DNA from: CALJXB01 sp965225935
GTDB taxonomy: Bacteria > Pseudomonadota > Alphaproteobacteria > Kiloniellales > JAKSDN01
Reading direction: 5' to 3'
Assembly: GCA_965225935.1 (NCBI GenBank)
Contig: CBDDCC010000016.1
Coordinates: 211,605 to 275,604 of the forward strand
DNA: 64,000 bases
Both the position numbers and the translations under genes were made by a program. The notes beneath the pieces are model-generated. The model ran no database searches and was not told the DNA's origin. It saw only the letters and a list, made by a program, of their open reading frames with translations. Of the stretch, positions 1-8,009 are shown one piece after another; within the stretch, counting starts at the first letter, position 1; each line of letters begins with the position of its first letter.

Positions 1-1158
1 GCCTTCGCGCTCGCAGACCACCATGATGGCGAGCGCACCGCCGATGTCGAGCGGCCGGCTGGGCTGCTCCAGCGGCAGGCCTTCGACCAGGTTGCGCAAG
101 GCGGGCGACAGGTCCTTCACCTCCAGCAAGCCGAGGTCGCCGGAGCCGGGCGCGCCCGCTTCGCTGGCGATGCGCTCGGCGTCGGCGCAACTGCCGATCC
201 GGGCGCGCAGGGCTTCCGCTTCCTGGCCGGCCGCGGCGAGCTGCGCCTCGTCGGCGCCCGGCGGCAGCTCCAGGACGATCTGCGTCAGCCGGACCTTGCT
301 GTCGCCGCCGCTGATGGTCCGCCGCTGCCTGAGGTAGAGGATGTGGAACCCGGTCAGGCCGCGCACCGGGCCGGTCACCTGCCCGGGGGTCATGCCGCGC
401 ACCGCCGAGGCGAGCTCTTCGGGCAGCTGGGACTCCTCGAGCCAGCCCATGCTGCCGCCCTGGGCGGCCGTCGCCGACTGGGAGAACTGGGTTGCCAGGG
501 CCGTGAAGTCACCGCCGCCGCGCAGCTGCTGCATCAGGCCCAGGGCGGTGCGCCGAACCTCGTCCTCCTGCAGCACGCTGTCGACCTCGAAGTAGATCTC
601 GTGGAGATCGACCTCGGTCCCGCCGCGGTTCGCCTCCAGACGCTCGATCACCTCGTCGATCTCGTCGTCGCCGATGATGACCGTCGGCACCAGGCGGACC
701 TTGATCACGTTGTTCCACGCCAGCTCGGCCTTGATCTGCTGCTCCATGGCCATCGGCAGGACCTGGTTCTGCTCGAGCATGCCCTCGAACTGGGCGATCG
801 ACATGCCGTTGCGGCGGGCGATGTCCGTGAGGGCGCGTTCCACCTCCTCATCCGTGACCGGGATGCTGAGGCGTTCGGCCTCCTGGAGCTGCAGGCGCTC
901 GTCGATTAGGCGCCTGAGGACTTGGCGCTGGATTCGCGCTTGGGTCTCGCCGGTCGCCTCGATCCCCGCCGCCAGCATCGCCAGGCGCGTGCGCATGTAG
1001 AGATCGAGCATCGAGACGACTTCGTCGTTGACCACCGCCACGGCGCGCAGGGTGTCCTGGGCCCGGGCGCTGTGGCGCTCGCCGCCTGTCGAGAGCAGGG
1101 CGACCGACAGAAAGAGAGCGGCGGTCGGATAGAGGGCGCGATTGAGGAGGTGCTTCAT
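1..1158 (-). CDS. surA: SurA-like periplasmic chaperone / peptidyl-prolyl isomerase (3' end missing)
   Basis: The frame is open from the ATG at 1158 to the window edge (386 codons), so the C-terminus is cut off. It begins with a hydrophobic signal sequence ending near a SARAQ cleavage site. A SurA N-terminal helical chaperone region follows, with the typical pattern of an early VVNDEVVS segment, an LRRLIDERLQLQEA segment and a run of helices. After it comes a parvulin domain at about residues 190-280 (AAQGGSMGW and FHILYLRQRR are recognisable). SurA escorts unfolded outer-membrane proteins through the periplasm. It lies 122 bp downstream of lptD on the same strand, the usual lptD-surA order, so the two are probably co-transcribed. 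The identification is firm. The length of the missing part is unknown. Confidence 0.93.
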   Translation of the reverse strand, partial: MKHLLNRALYPTAALFLSVALLSTGGERHSARAQDTLRAVAVVNDEVVSMLDLYMRTRLAMLAAGIEATGETQARIQRQVLRRLIDERLQLQEAERLSIPVTDEEVERALTDIARRNGMSIAQFEGMLEQNQVLPMAMEQQIKAELAWNNVIKVRLVPTVIIGDDEIDEVIERLEANRGGTEVDLHEIYFEVDSVLQEDEVRRTALGLMQQLRGGGDFTALATQFSQSATAAQGGSMGWLEESQLPEELASAVRGMTPGQVTGPVRGLTGFHILYLRQRRTISGGDSKVRLTQIVLELPPGADEAQLAAAGQEAEALRARIGSCADAERIASEAGAPGSGDLGLLEVKDLSPALRNLVEGLPLEQPSRPLDIGGALAIMVVCEREG

Positions 1159-1280
1159 GGACGATCGATCAGGGCCGGTGGTGACGTTTCTTGTTCGTGA
1201 CCGGGCGGCGCGGCGCCGGGGGCCGACTATAGGCTTTCGCCCGCCGGCGAACAACGCGCGCGCCGGCCGGGCGATCCAGG

Positions 1281-3557
1281 CTATTCGGACGAGATCTGAC
1301 CCAGGTGCTTGAAGACCACTTTCACCATGATGGAATCCTCGGGTTCGATCTCGCGGTCGTCGTAGAAGGTCCGCTTGCCTTCGGCTGAGATGAAGAAGCA
1401 TTCGTCCTGATAGGTCAGTCCGATGGCGGTGGACAAGGCCTCGTTGTCCTGCAGATCGCGCCGGTGGCCGCCGAACAGCGACCAGTTCTCGTTGAGCTGG
1501 GCGCCGACAGCGAAGACCAGCTCTTCGCGGGTGTCGAATTCCTGGGTGGTCGAGTCGTCGGCGAGGAAGATGTAGCTCAGATCCAGGTTGAGCGCCGGCG
1601 GTCCGATGCTGAGGTCCAGTTCCTGGCGCTCGCTGTTGAAGTTGTCCTTGTCGTAGCGAAAGCGGTAGGAGATGTCGATGTCCTCCTGGGGCGTCAGGCG
1701 GATCCGGCCGACGACGTCCGAGAGGTTGTCCTCCAGGCCCGAGCCTTTGCCGAAGGCGTCGTCGGTGGTGAAGCGGTAGCTCTGTCCCAGGAAGGCGTCG
1801 ACCTGTCCGATGGTTGAGCCGGTCAGCGTCCATTTCAGGCCGTAGTCGACGCGGCTGCCCGGGTCGACCTGGTCGACGCCCGGGAAGCGGTTGAGGCTGA
1901 AGAGGTTGGTGTCGCTGAACTCGAAGTCCTGGCTGTCCTCGTTGGGGATCTCGTCGTTGTTCCCCGTGTCGGTGGCCGCCACCAGCTGGACGATGGGCTC
2001 GACGATCTGATCGCCCCAGGAGGCCGGGCGGACCAGGGGATAGCGCCACTGGAGGGCCACCTGCGGCAGGATGCGGCCGACGAAGTCGCTCTCGGTGGGG
2101 CCCGGCGGGTTCACCTCGTCGCTGTCCGGGTCGAAGTCGTTGACCCAGTAGCCGTCGGTCTCGAGACGTGCCTTGAGGCGGTAGACGTCGCCGATCGGCC
2201 CGAAGAACGGCATCTCCCAGCCGGTGACCAGGGAGAGGCGGCGGGTGTCCCGGCCTTCCCGGCGGGTCAGCACGCCCAGGTTGGCGTCGACCGAGGTGCG
2301 TCCGCCGAAAGAGTCCGGCTCGCTCAGGTAGTTGAAGGTCATGAGCGGCACGATGATCGGCAGCTCCTCGTTGTCGATGTCCTCGCGCAGGCCCTGGAAC
2401 ATCATGCCGTTGACGGAGCCATAGTTTCGGCCGCTGAGGAATTCGGCGAAGAGATCGCTGGTCAGCCAGGAATCGTCCGAAAAGTTGTAGAGCCGCAGGT
2501 AGGTGTCGTCGCTCGCACGGGCCGCGTCGAAGCCCCAGCGCCAGTCCTCGTTGATCTCGAAACGTCCGTAGGAATCGACGTGGCCGCGGAACTGGTTGCT
2601 ATCGGTCTGCCCGTTCCGCTCCCGGTCGGCGATGGTGGCGCTGCCGTCGAACTCGAACCTGCCGTTGGGAAACAGCTCGCGGTACTGGCCGGCCAGGACG
2701 ACGCTCTGCTTGGTCGTGAAGATGGGCTCGAAGGTGGCGTCCCGGTCCGGCGAGATGTTCCAGTAGTAGGGGGTCTGCAGGGTCAGGCCCAGATTGTCCG
2801 AGGAGCCGAAGGTTGGTGCCAGGAAGCCCGACTGGCGCTCTACCGTGGGGTCGGGGTGTCGAAAGTAGGGAGTATAAGCCACTGGAATCCCGAAGAACTC
2901 CATGCGGGCGTTGTAGTAGCTGATGGTCTGGGCCTCTTGGTCGTGGACAACCTCGTCGGCCTTCAGCTGCCACAGGGGCGGGCGAGTCGGGTCTTCGCGG
3001 CAGAGCTCGCAGGCGCTGAAGACCGCCTTGTTGAAGGTGGTGACCTTGCCGTCCTTGCGGGTGCCGCTGGCGGCCGCAATGCGGGACTTGTCGGTCATCA
3101 GGACGCCCACGTCCCGGATGAAGCCGTCGCGCAGGTCGTCGCTCAGCTCCACGTACTCGGCGAAGAAGACGGTGCCGTCCTCCTCGATCAGGCTCACGTT
3201 GCCCGCCGCCGAGACCACGCCGCTGCGCTGGTTGTAGCTGACGGTGTCGGCCAAGAGGGTACGGCCGTCCTGAGTGATCTCCACGTTGCCGGTCGCGGTG
3301 ACCACTCCCAGCTCCTCGTCGTAGATGACCTCGTCCGAGCTGAAGAAAACCGGCTTTTCGCGCAGCTCTTCCGGGATCTCGGGCGCGCTCTCCTGGGCCT
3401 GCGCGGCGGTCAGCAGGACCAGAAGGGCCAGGGCCGCGACCAGCGGCACCCGGATGTGGCGGCTGATTGTGGCGTCACGGCGCCTCGGCCGCCGCCGGAG
3501 GGGTGCCTCAGCGAACCCCGGGAGGATCCGCCACGGCCATGCCGCAGCCGCTGGCAT
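1281..3557 (-). CDS. lptD: LPS-assembly outer-membrane protein LptD
   Basis: The 758-residue product has an N-terminal OstA/LptA-like jellyroll (about residues 65-190, containing repeated ATGNVE and SAAGNVS type strands). A long C-terminal beta-barrel region rich in alternating aromatic strands follows. LptD forms the outer-membrane channel that inserts lipopolysaccharide at the cell surface. A CxxC pair lies near residues 183-186 and a single Cys near 717, compatible with the disulfides known to lock the plug to the barrel in this family. The start is uncertain. The ATG at 3557 gives an Arg-rich leader of about 35 residues before the hydrophobic stretch VPLVAALALLVLLTAAQAQ, and a later GTG inside that stretch is possible but would shorten the signal. 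The lptF and lptG genes that often precede lptD in this class are absent. Confidence 0.92.
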   Translation of the reverse strand: MPAAAAWPWRILPGFAEAPLRRRPRRRDATISRHIRVPLVAALALLVLLTAAQAQESAPEIPEELREKPVFFSSDEVIYDEELGVVTATGNVEITQDGRTLLADTVSYNQRSGVVSAAGNVSLIEEDGTVFFAEYVELSDDLRDGFIRDVGVLMTDKSRIAAASGTRKDGKVTTFNKAVFSACELCREDPTRPPLWQLKADEVVHDQEAQTISYYNARMEFFGIPVAYTPYFRHPDPTVERQSGFLAPTFGSSDNLGLTLQTPYYWNISPDRDATFEPIFTTKQSVVLAGQYRELFPNGRFEFDGSATIADRERNGQTDSNQFRGHVDSYGRFEINEDWRWGFDAARASDDTYLRLYNFSDDSWLTSDLFAEFLSGRNYGSVNGMMFQGLREDIDNEELPIIVPLMTFNYLSEPDSFGGRTSVDANLGVLTRREGRDTRRLSLVTGWEMPFFGPIGDVYRLKARLETDGYWVNDFDPDSDEVNPPGPTESDFVGRILPQVALQWRYPLVRPASWGDQIVEPIVQLVAATDTGNNDEIPNEDSQDFEFSDTNLFSLNRFPGVDQVDPGSRVDYGLKWTLTGSTIGQVDAFLGQSYRFTTDDAFGKGSGLEDNLSDVVGRIRLTPQEDIDISYRFRYDKDNFNSERQELDLSIGPPALNLDLSYIFLADDSTTQEFDTREELVFAVGAQLNENWSLFGGHRRDLQDNEALSTAIGLTYQDECFFISAEGKRTFYDDREIEPEDSIMVKVVFKHLGQISSE

Positions 3558-3988
3558 GAGGCGCCCTATCCCCCGGCGATCCGCGACGGCGCGGGACCGG
3601 CCCCGTTACCCCCGCCCGGCCTGTCGCACATGAGCGGGTAGGCGGGCCTTGGCGCGATTCCTCCCCTTGGGACGGCCCCGGCGCGCGGCGGCTCAGCCGG
3701 CCCTGAGGGCCCAGCGGCAGTGCGGCGCGCGACGGCGCAGGAGCGAATCGACGGCATGGCGGTCTCGCGGCTGCTTCGCGATCAGTGATAGCCGCAATTC
3801 GGGAGATTGGTCTAGCTCTTTTGTTATTGAGACTTAGAGGTGAATCTTTCTACCGATACTAAGGAATGGGAAGAGCCCGCGCGGGACGCCGTTGCAAGGG
3901 CCGGCGCTTGCTGCAACTCTTGCGGCCCGCGCCGGGCGGCCGTCCCGGGGACGCGGCCGACCGACATCAAAGCGAAATGGGGTGCCCA
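3558..3988. other. Divergent intergenic region between lptD and pepA
   Basis: This stretch of 431 bases separates two genes pointing away from each other and must carry both promoters. The half nearest lptD is GC-rich and shows no recognisable gene. The half nearest pepA (about 3785-3870) is distinctly AT-richer and is the likelier promoter zone for pepA. I see no convincing -35/-10 pair, no RNA gene and no repeat. Confidence 0.5.
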
Positions 3989-5497
3989 ATGAAGATTGCC
4001 TTTTCCGCTCCCACCCTGCCGAAACGGGGGCCCCTGGCGGTCCTCGTCACGGCCGACGGCAAGCTGTCAGCCACGGGCAAGAAGCTGGACAAAGCGACGG
4101 GCGGCGCGCTCACCCGGGCCATGAAGGCCGGCCAGTTCGAGGGCAAGAAGAACCAGTTGCTGGAGATCCTGGCGCCGCCGGGCCTGGACAACGGGCGGAT
4201 CGTCCTGCTCGGCATCGGCGATCCCAAGAAGCTCGCCGGCCAGGACCTTCAGAACGCCGGCGGGGCGCTGCTCGCCCACCTGGACGGCACGGGCGAGACC
4301 CAGGCCGCCGTGGCGGTCGACGTGGGCGGCAAGGCGGCCGCGGCCGCATCGGCCGCCCAGCTCGCCTACGGCGCCCGCCTGCGCGCCTACCGCTTCGACC
4401 GCTACAAGACCAAGAAGAAACCCGATAGCAAGAAACCCTTGGAAAAGCTGAGTATTCTTGTCGAGGACGCGGCGGCCGCCCGGCGCGGCTTCGCGCCCAT
4501 GGCCGAGATCGCGGCCGGCGTGGAGCTGACCCGCGACCTGGTCTCCGAGCCGGCCAACGTGATCTACCCGAAGAGCCTGGTAGAGGAGGCGAAGAAGCTG
4601 CGGCCCCTGGGGGTCAAGGTCCGCGCCCTCGGCGTCAAAGAGATGGAGAAGCTGGGCATGGGCGCCCTGCTGGGCGTCGGCCAGGGCTCCGCCCACGAGT
4701 CCCAGCTCTTGGTGCTGGAGTGGAACGGCCTGCCCGCGAGCCGGGCCAAGGCCGGCGCGCCCGGTCCCGTCGCCATCGTGGGCAAGGGAGTGACCTTCGA
4801 TACCGGCGGCATCTCCATCAAGCCCGCCGCCGGCATGGAGGAGATGAAGTGGGACATGGGCGGCGCCGGCGTGGTGGTCGGGCTGTTCCGCGCCCTGGCC
4901 GGCCGCAAGGCCAAGGTCCGCGCCGTCGGCATCTGCGGGCTGGTCGAGAACATGCCGTCGGCCACCGCCCAGCGGCCGGGGGACATCGTGACCTCCATGT
5001 CCGGCCAGACCATCGAGGTGCTCAACACCGATGCCGAGGGCCGTCTCGTGCTGGCCGACGCTCTCTGGTACGTGCAGGAGAAGTTCAAGCCCTCCATGAT
5101 CATAGACTTGGCGACCCTGACCGGGGCCATCATCGTCGCCCTCGGGCACGAGCACGCCGGCCTCTTCAGCAACGACGACGAGCTGGCCGAACGGCTCGCA
5201 GCCGCCGGCAAGACGGTCGGCGAGCCGGTCTGGCGCCTGCCGCTGGGCGAGGACTACGACAAGCAGATCGACTCCGACGCTGCCGACATGCAGAACATCG
5301 GCGCGAACCGGGCCGCGGGATCGATCACGGCGGCCCAGTTCCTGCAGCGCTTCATCAAGGAGGACACCCCTTGGGCCCACCTCGACATCGCGGGCGTGGC
5401 CTGGTCCAAGAAGGCCAAGCCGACCGTTCCCAAGGGGGGTACGGGCTTCGGCGTACGCCTGCTGAACCGGCTGGTGAAGGACCACTACGAGGCCTGA
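3989..5497 (+). CDS. pepA: Cytosol (leucyl) aminopeptidase, M17 family
   Basis: The 502-residue protein is a bimetallic M17 aminopeptidase that removes N-terminal residues from peptides in the cytoplasm. The M17 signature NTDAEGRLVLADAL is present. So are the metal-binding and catalytic segments KGVTFDTGGISIKP, EMKWDMGGAG and GLVENMPSA. The C-terminal catalytic domain is preceded by the usual mixed alpha/beta N-terminal domain, and the length is normal for the family. I chose the ATG at 3989, where family homology begins (MKIAFS). The upstream in-frame ATG at 3866 would add a low-complexity leader. holC follows after 67 bp on the same strand, the common pepA-holC pairing. Confidence 0.95.
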   Translation: MKIAFSAPTLPKRGPLAVLVTADGKLSATGKKLDKATGGALTRAMKAGQFEGKKNQLLEILAPPGLDNGRIVLLGIGDPKKLAGQDLQNAGGALLAHLDGTGETQAAVAVDVGGKAAAAASAAQLAYGARLRAYRFDRYKTKKKPDSKKPLEKLSILVEDAAAARRGFAPMAEIAAGVELTRDLVSEPANVIYPKSLVEEAKKLRPLGVKVRALGVKEMEKLGMGALLGVGQGSAHESQLLVLEWNGLPASRAKAGAPGPVAIVGKGVTFDTGGISIKPAAGMEEMKWDMGGAGVVVGLFRALAGRKAKVRAVGICGLVENMPSATAQRPGDIVTSMSGQTIEVLNTDAEGRLVLADALWYVQEKFKPSMIIDLATLTGAIIVALGHEHAGLFSNDDELAERLAAAGKTVGEPVWRLPLGEDYDKQIDSDAADMQNIGANRAAGSITAAQFLQRFIKEDTPWAHLDIAGVAWSKKAKPTVPKGGTGFGVRLLNRLVKDHYEA

Positions 5498-5564
5498 AGG
5501 CGGCTGGAGGGAAGGCGAAAGCCTCGGCCGCGGCGGGTTTCGGCGGGAGGGGGGCTCTTCTGCC

Positions 5565-6014
5565 GTGACCGACGTACGCTTCTATCACCTGACCCGCTCC
5601 CGCCTCGAGGCGGTGCTGCCGGGCATGCTGGAGAAGACCCTGTCGCGGGCGCAGCGGGCCGTGGTGATGGCCGGCTCGGAGGAGCGCGTGGAGGCCCTCA
5701 ACGGCCACCTCTGGACCTGGCAGGAGCGCGGATTCCTGCCCCACGGCTCCGAGAAGGACGGCTTCGCCGCGGACCAGCCGATCTGGCTGACCGCCGCCGA
5801 CGAGAACCCCAACGGCGCCCAGGTGCTGTTCCTGACCGACGGCGCCAGCTCCGAGCGCCTCTCGGAGTTCGAGGTCTGCGCCGTGCTGTTCGACGGCGCG
5901 GACGAGCAAGCCGTCGCGGCGGCCCGGGAGGCCTGGCGGTCGCTGCGCGAGGCCGGGCACGAGGTGACCTACTGGCAGCAGGGCGAGAAGGGCGGCTGGG
6001 AGCAGAAGACCTGA
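5565..6014 (+). CDS. holC: DNA polymerase III chi subunit
   Basis: The product is 149 residues, normal for HolC. The chi subunit joins psi and the clamp loader to single-strand binding protein at the replication fork. Recognisable family features are the N-terminal VRFYHLTRS strand, the segment AQRAVVMAGSEERVEALN, the LWTWQERGFLPHG loop and the downstream DQPIWLT strand. Translation starts at a GTG preceded by a G-rich Shine-Dalgarno tract (GGGAGG about ten bases upstream). It follows pepA and is probably in the same transcription unit. Confidence 0.92.
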   Translation: MTDVRFYHLTRSRLEAVLPGMLEKTLSRAQRAVVMAGSEERVEALNGHLWTWQERGFLPHGSEKDGFAADQPIWLTAADENPNGAQVLFLTDGASSERLSEFEVCAVLFDGADEQAVAAAREAWRSLREAGHEVTYWQQGEKGGWEQKT

Positions 6015-6252
6015 CCGCCCGCCGGCGAAGCCTGCGACCGGACGAATTCAAGTACTACCATCCGGATGTGAGGTCACGAGGATTTCTATGAAAAATTGAG
6101 GAATGTCGATTGGAAGTCAGTTGAACTAACCAAATCGTAAGCACTGGCGTCCTATCACGGTCTCGTCATGACCCCCTCACATGAGGCCCAGCGCGATCGC
6201 CGGCCGATTTTCGGCGATCGAGCCGCGGCCCGAGCAAAGGGCTCACGCCGAC

Positions 6253-7314
6253 ATGACGAGCCACTACCCGGAAGGCTTCCAAAAGGCCAAGGAATTCAGT
6301 GAATTGGCCATGGATACCATGGTCTCCCATGGTATCCCGGCGACGCCCAGGAACTTCGCGATCTGGTACAGCTACCATGCCGGCAGCTACGGCGAGCTGA
6401 TCCGTGGCCTTCAGGTCATGCTGGACAATGGGATCGAGTTCACCCAGGTCCGCAACGAAGAGATCTACGACAAATACTTCGGCTTCGACCGGGAGGGCCA
6501 GGAGATCCGCGACACCGGCGCCCGCATCGAGGCGGCGGTGGGCGTCGTGCTGCAGAGGCTGGGCGAGGCCGGCCGGGACACCGCCGAGTACGGCGACAAG
6601 CTGGCCGACTTCAACGGCGACATGGCCAACAGCAGCAGTTCGGGCCAAGTCCGCGATTTGGTCCAGGGCATTCTGTCGGAGACCCGCCAGATCATGGAGA
6701 AGAACCAGGAGCTGGAACGCCACCTGGGGGATTCCGCCAAGCAGATCAGCGAGCTGCGCGACCACCTGGAAGAGGTGCGTCACGAGGCCATGACCGACGC
6801 CCTGACCGGCATCTCGAACCGCAAGTTCTTCGACCTGCGTCTGCGCGAGGAGGTGACGGCGCACATGGAGAACGGGGCCGCCCTCTCGCTGCTCATGCTC
6901 GACATCGATCACTTCAAGAAGTTCAACGACACCTACGGCCACCGGGTCGGCGACGAGGTCCTGAAGGTGGTCGGCCGGGTGCTGCGGGACGGCGTCAAGG
7001 GCCGCGACGCGCCGACCCGCTACGGCGGCGAGGAATTCGCTGTGATCCTGCCCCAGACCTGCCTGGAGGACGCGGTCACGGTCGGCGAGCACCTGCGCAG
7101 CAACCTGGCCAAGCGGCAGATCAAGAACAAGAAGAGCGGCGAGTCCTACGGCACCATCACCATCTCCGTGGGCGCGTCCCAGTACCGCCTGGGCGAGCCG
7201 GTGGGAGAGTTCTTGCAGCGTGCCGACGAGGCCCTCTACCGGGCGAAGCGGGAGGGCCGCAATCGGGTCGTGGCCGAGAGCGAGACCCAGGACGCCATCA
7301 GCCTGGCCGGCTAG
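6253..7314 (+). CDS. Diguanylate cyclase (GGDEF domain) with helical N-terminal region
   Basis: The 353-residue protein ends in a GGDEF domain (about residues 175-345) that makes cyclic di-GMP from two GTP. The active-site loop reads GGEEF and is preceded by the expected MLDIDHFKKFND metal-binding segment. The position of the RxxD inhibitory site reads KGRD, so product feedback may be weak. The first 170 residues have no membrane segment and are mostly helical, with a coiled-coil stretch (about 140-170) leading into the catalytic domain. They may receive a signal through dimerisation. I chose the ATG at 6253 because sequence typical of the family begins there. An ATG at 6181 would add 24 unlikely residues. 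Confidence 0.88.
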   Translation: MTSHYPEGFQKAKEFSELAMDTMVSHGIPATPRNFAIWYSYHAGSYGELIRGLQVMLDNGIEFTQVRNEEIYDKYFGFDREGQEIRDTGARIEAAVGVVLQRLGEAGRDTAEYGDKLADFNGDMANSSSSGQVRDLVQGILSETRQIMEKNQELERHLGDSAKQISELRDHLEEVRHEAMTDALTGISNRKFFDLRLREEVTAHMENGAALSLLMLDIDHFKKFNDTYGHRVGDEVLKVVGRVLRDGVKGRDAPTRYGGEEFAVILPQTCLEDAVTVGEHLRSNLAKRQIKNKKSGESYGTITISVGASQYRLGEPVGEFLQRADEALYRAKREGRNRVVAESETQDAISLAG

Positions 7315-7484
7315 GCGCCGCTGCCCGGCCCCGCGGCAGCCCCAAGCCGGGCCGCCTCTCCCGGCCCTCAAACCCGAATCACAGTCTCCGGAGCCGCCGC
7401 CGAGGCGGCTTTACTGCTAACGTAGATTGTGCACAAAGTCCCCTATCTTGTGATAACATTATGAGTTTGTTGGGGGGACAGTCT

Positions 7485-7979
7485 ATGCAGTATCCGGTAA
7501 TCCGGCCTGAACCGACCGTTGGCGCGCCGCGCGGATCGGCCCGGGCGTTCTCGAGTCTGGCGGCGCTGGCGGTTGCCGCTGGGCTCTGGGCGGGGATTGT
7601 CCTGACGGCGCCGGCGGCCCGGTCGCAGGATAACGGGCTCGCGGTGGAGCTCAACAAGGTCGAGAACTTCGAAGGCGGCTGCATGGCCTCCTTCGTCTTC
7701 CATAACAGCCTCGGCTACACCCTCGACCGCTTCAACCTCGATCTGATCCTGTTCGACAGGGAGGGAGTGATCGTCCGCCGCGTGATGATCGACCTGGCGC
7801 CCTTGCGTGACGGCAAGACCCGCGTCGCGCAGTTCCGACTGCACCACGAGGAATGCGACGAGGTCAGCCGGGTGCTGGTGAACGACATTCCCCAATGCCG
7901 GGCGGAGGCCGGCCACGAACTGGATTGCGTGGCCGCGCTCGAGGTCATGAGCCGCGGCGATATCGAGCTGGCGAAGTAG
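7485..7979 (+). CDS. Conserved exported protein of unknown function
   Basis: The product is 164 residues, with an N-terminal hydrophobic segment (LAALAVAAGLWAGIVL) followed by an APAARSQ type cleavage region, so export to the periplasm is likely. The mature part is a compact beta-rich domain with paired cysteines (EGGCMASF, HEECDEV, PQCRAE, LDCVAA) that could form disulfides. It resembles small alphaproteobacterial secreted proteins often annotated only by their signal. The ATG at 7485 is preferred over the one at 7461 because a GGGGGG tract lies about nine bases before it, while the upstream ATG has no ribosome site. It converges on the ABC-F gene with a 30 bp gap. The biochemical role is unknown. 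Confidence 0.7.
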   Translation: MQYPVIRPEPTVGAPRGSARAFSSLAALAVAAGLWAGIVLTAPAARSQDNGLAVELNKVENFEGGCMASFVFHNSLGYTLDRFNLDLILFDREGVIVRRVMIDLAPLRDGKTRVAQFRLHHEECDEVSRVLVNDIPQCRAEAGHELDCVAALEVMSRGDIELAK

Positions 7980-8009
7980 ACCCTTTCGGAGCGACCACAG
8001 ACGCCCTGC

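Noticed and set aside
6126..6140. CTAA-N7-GTAA before the diguanylate cyclase gene as a CtrA box
   Set aside because: Two mismatches fall in the eight fixed bases, and no known precedent links this gene to CtrA.
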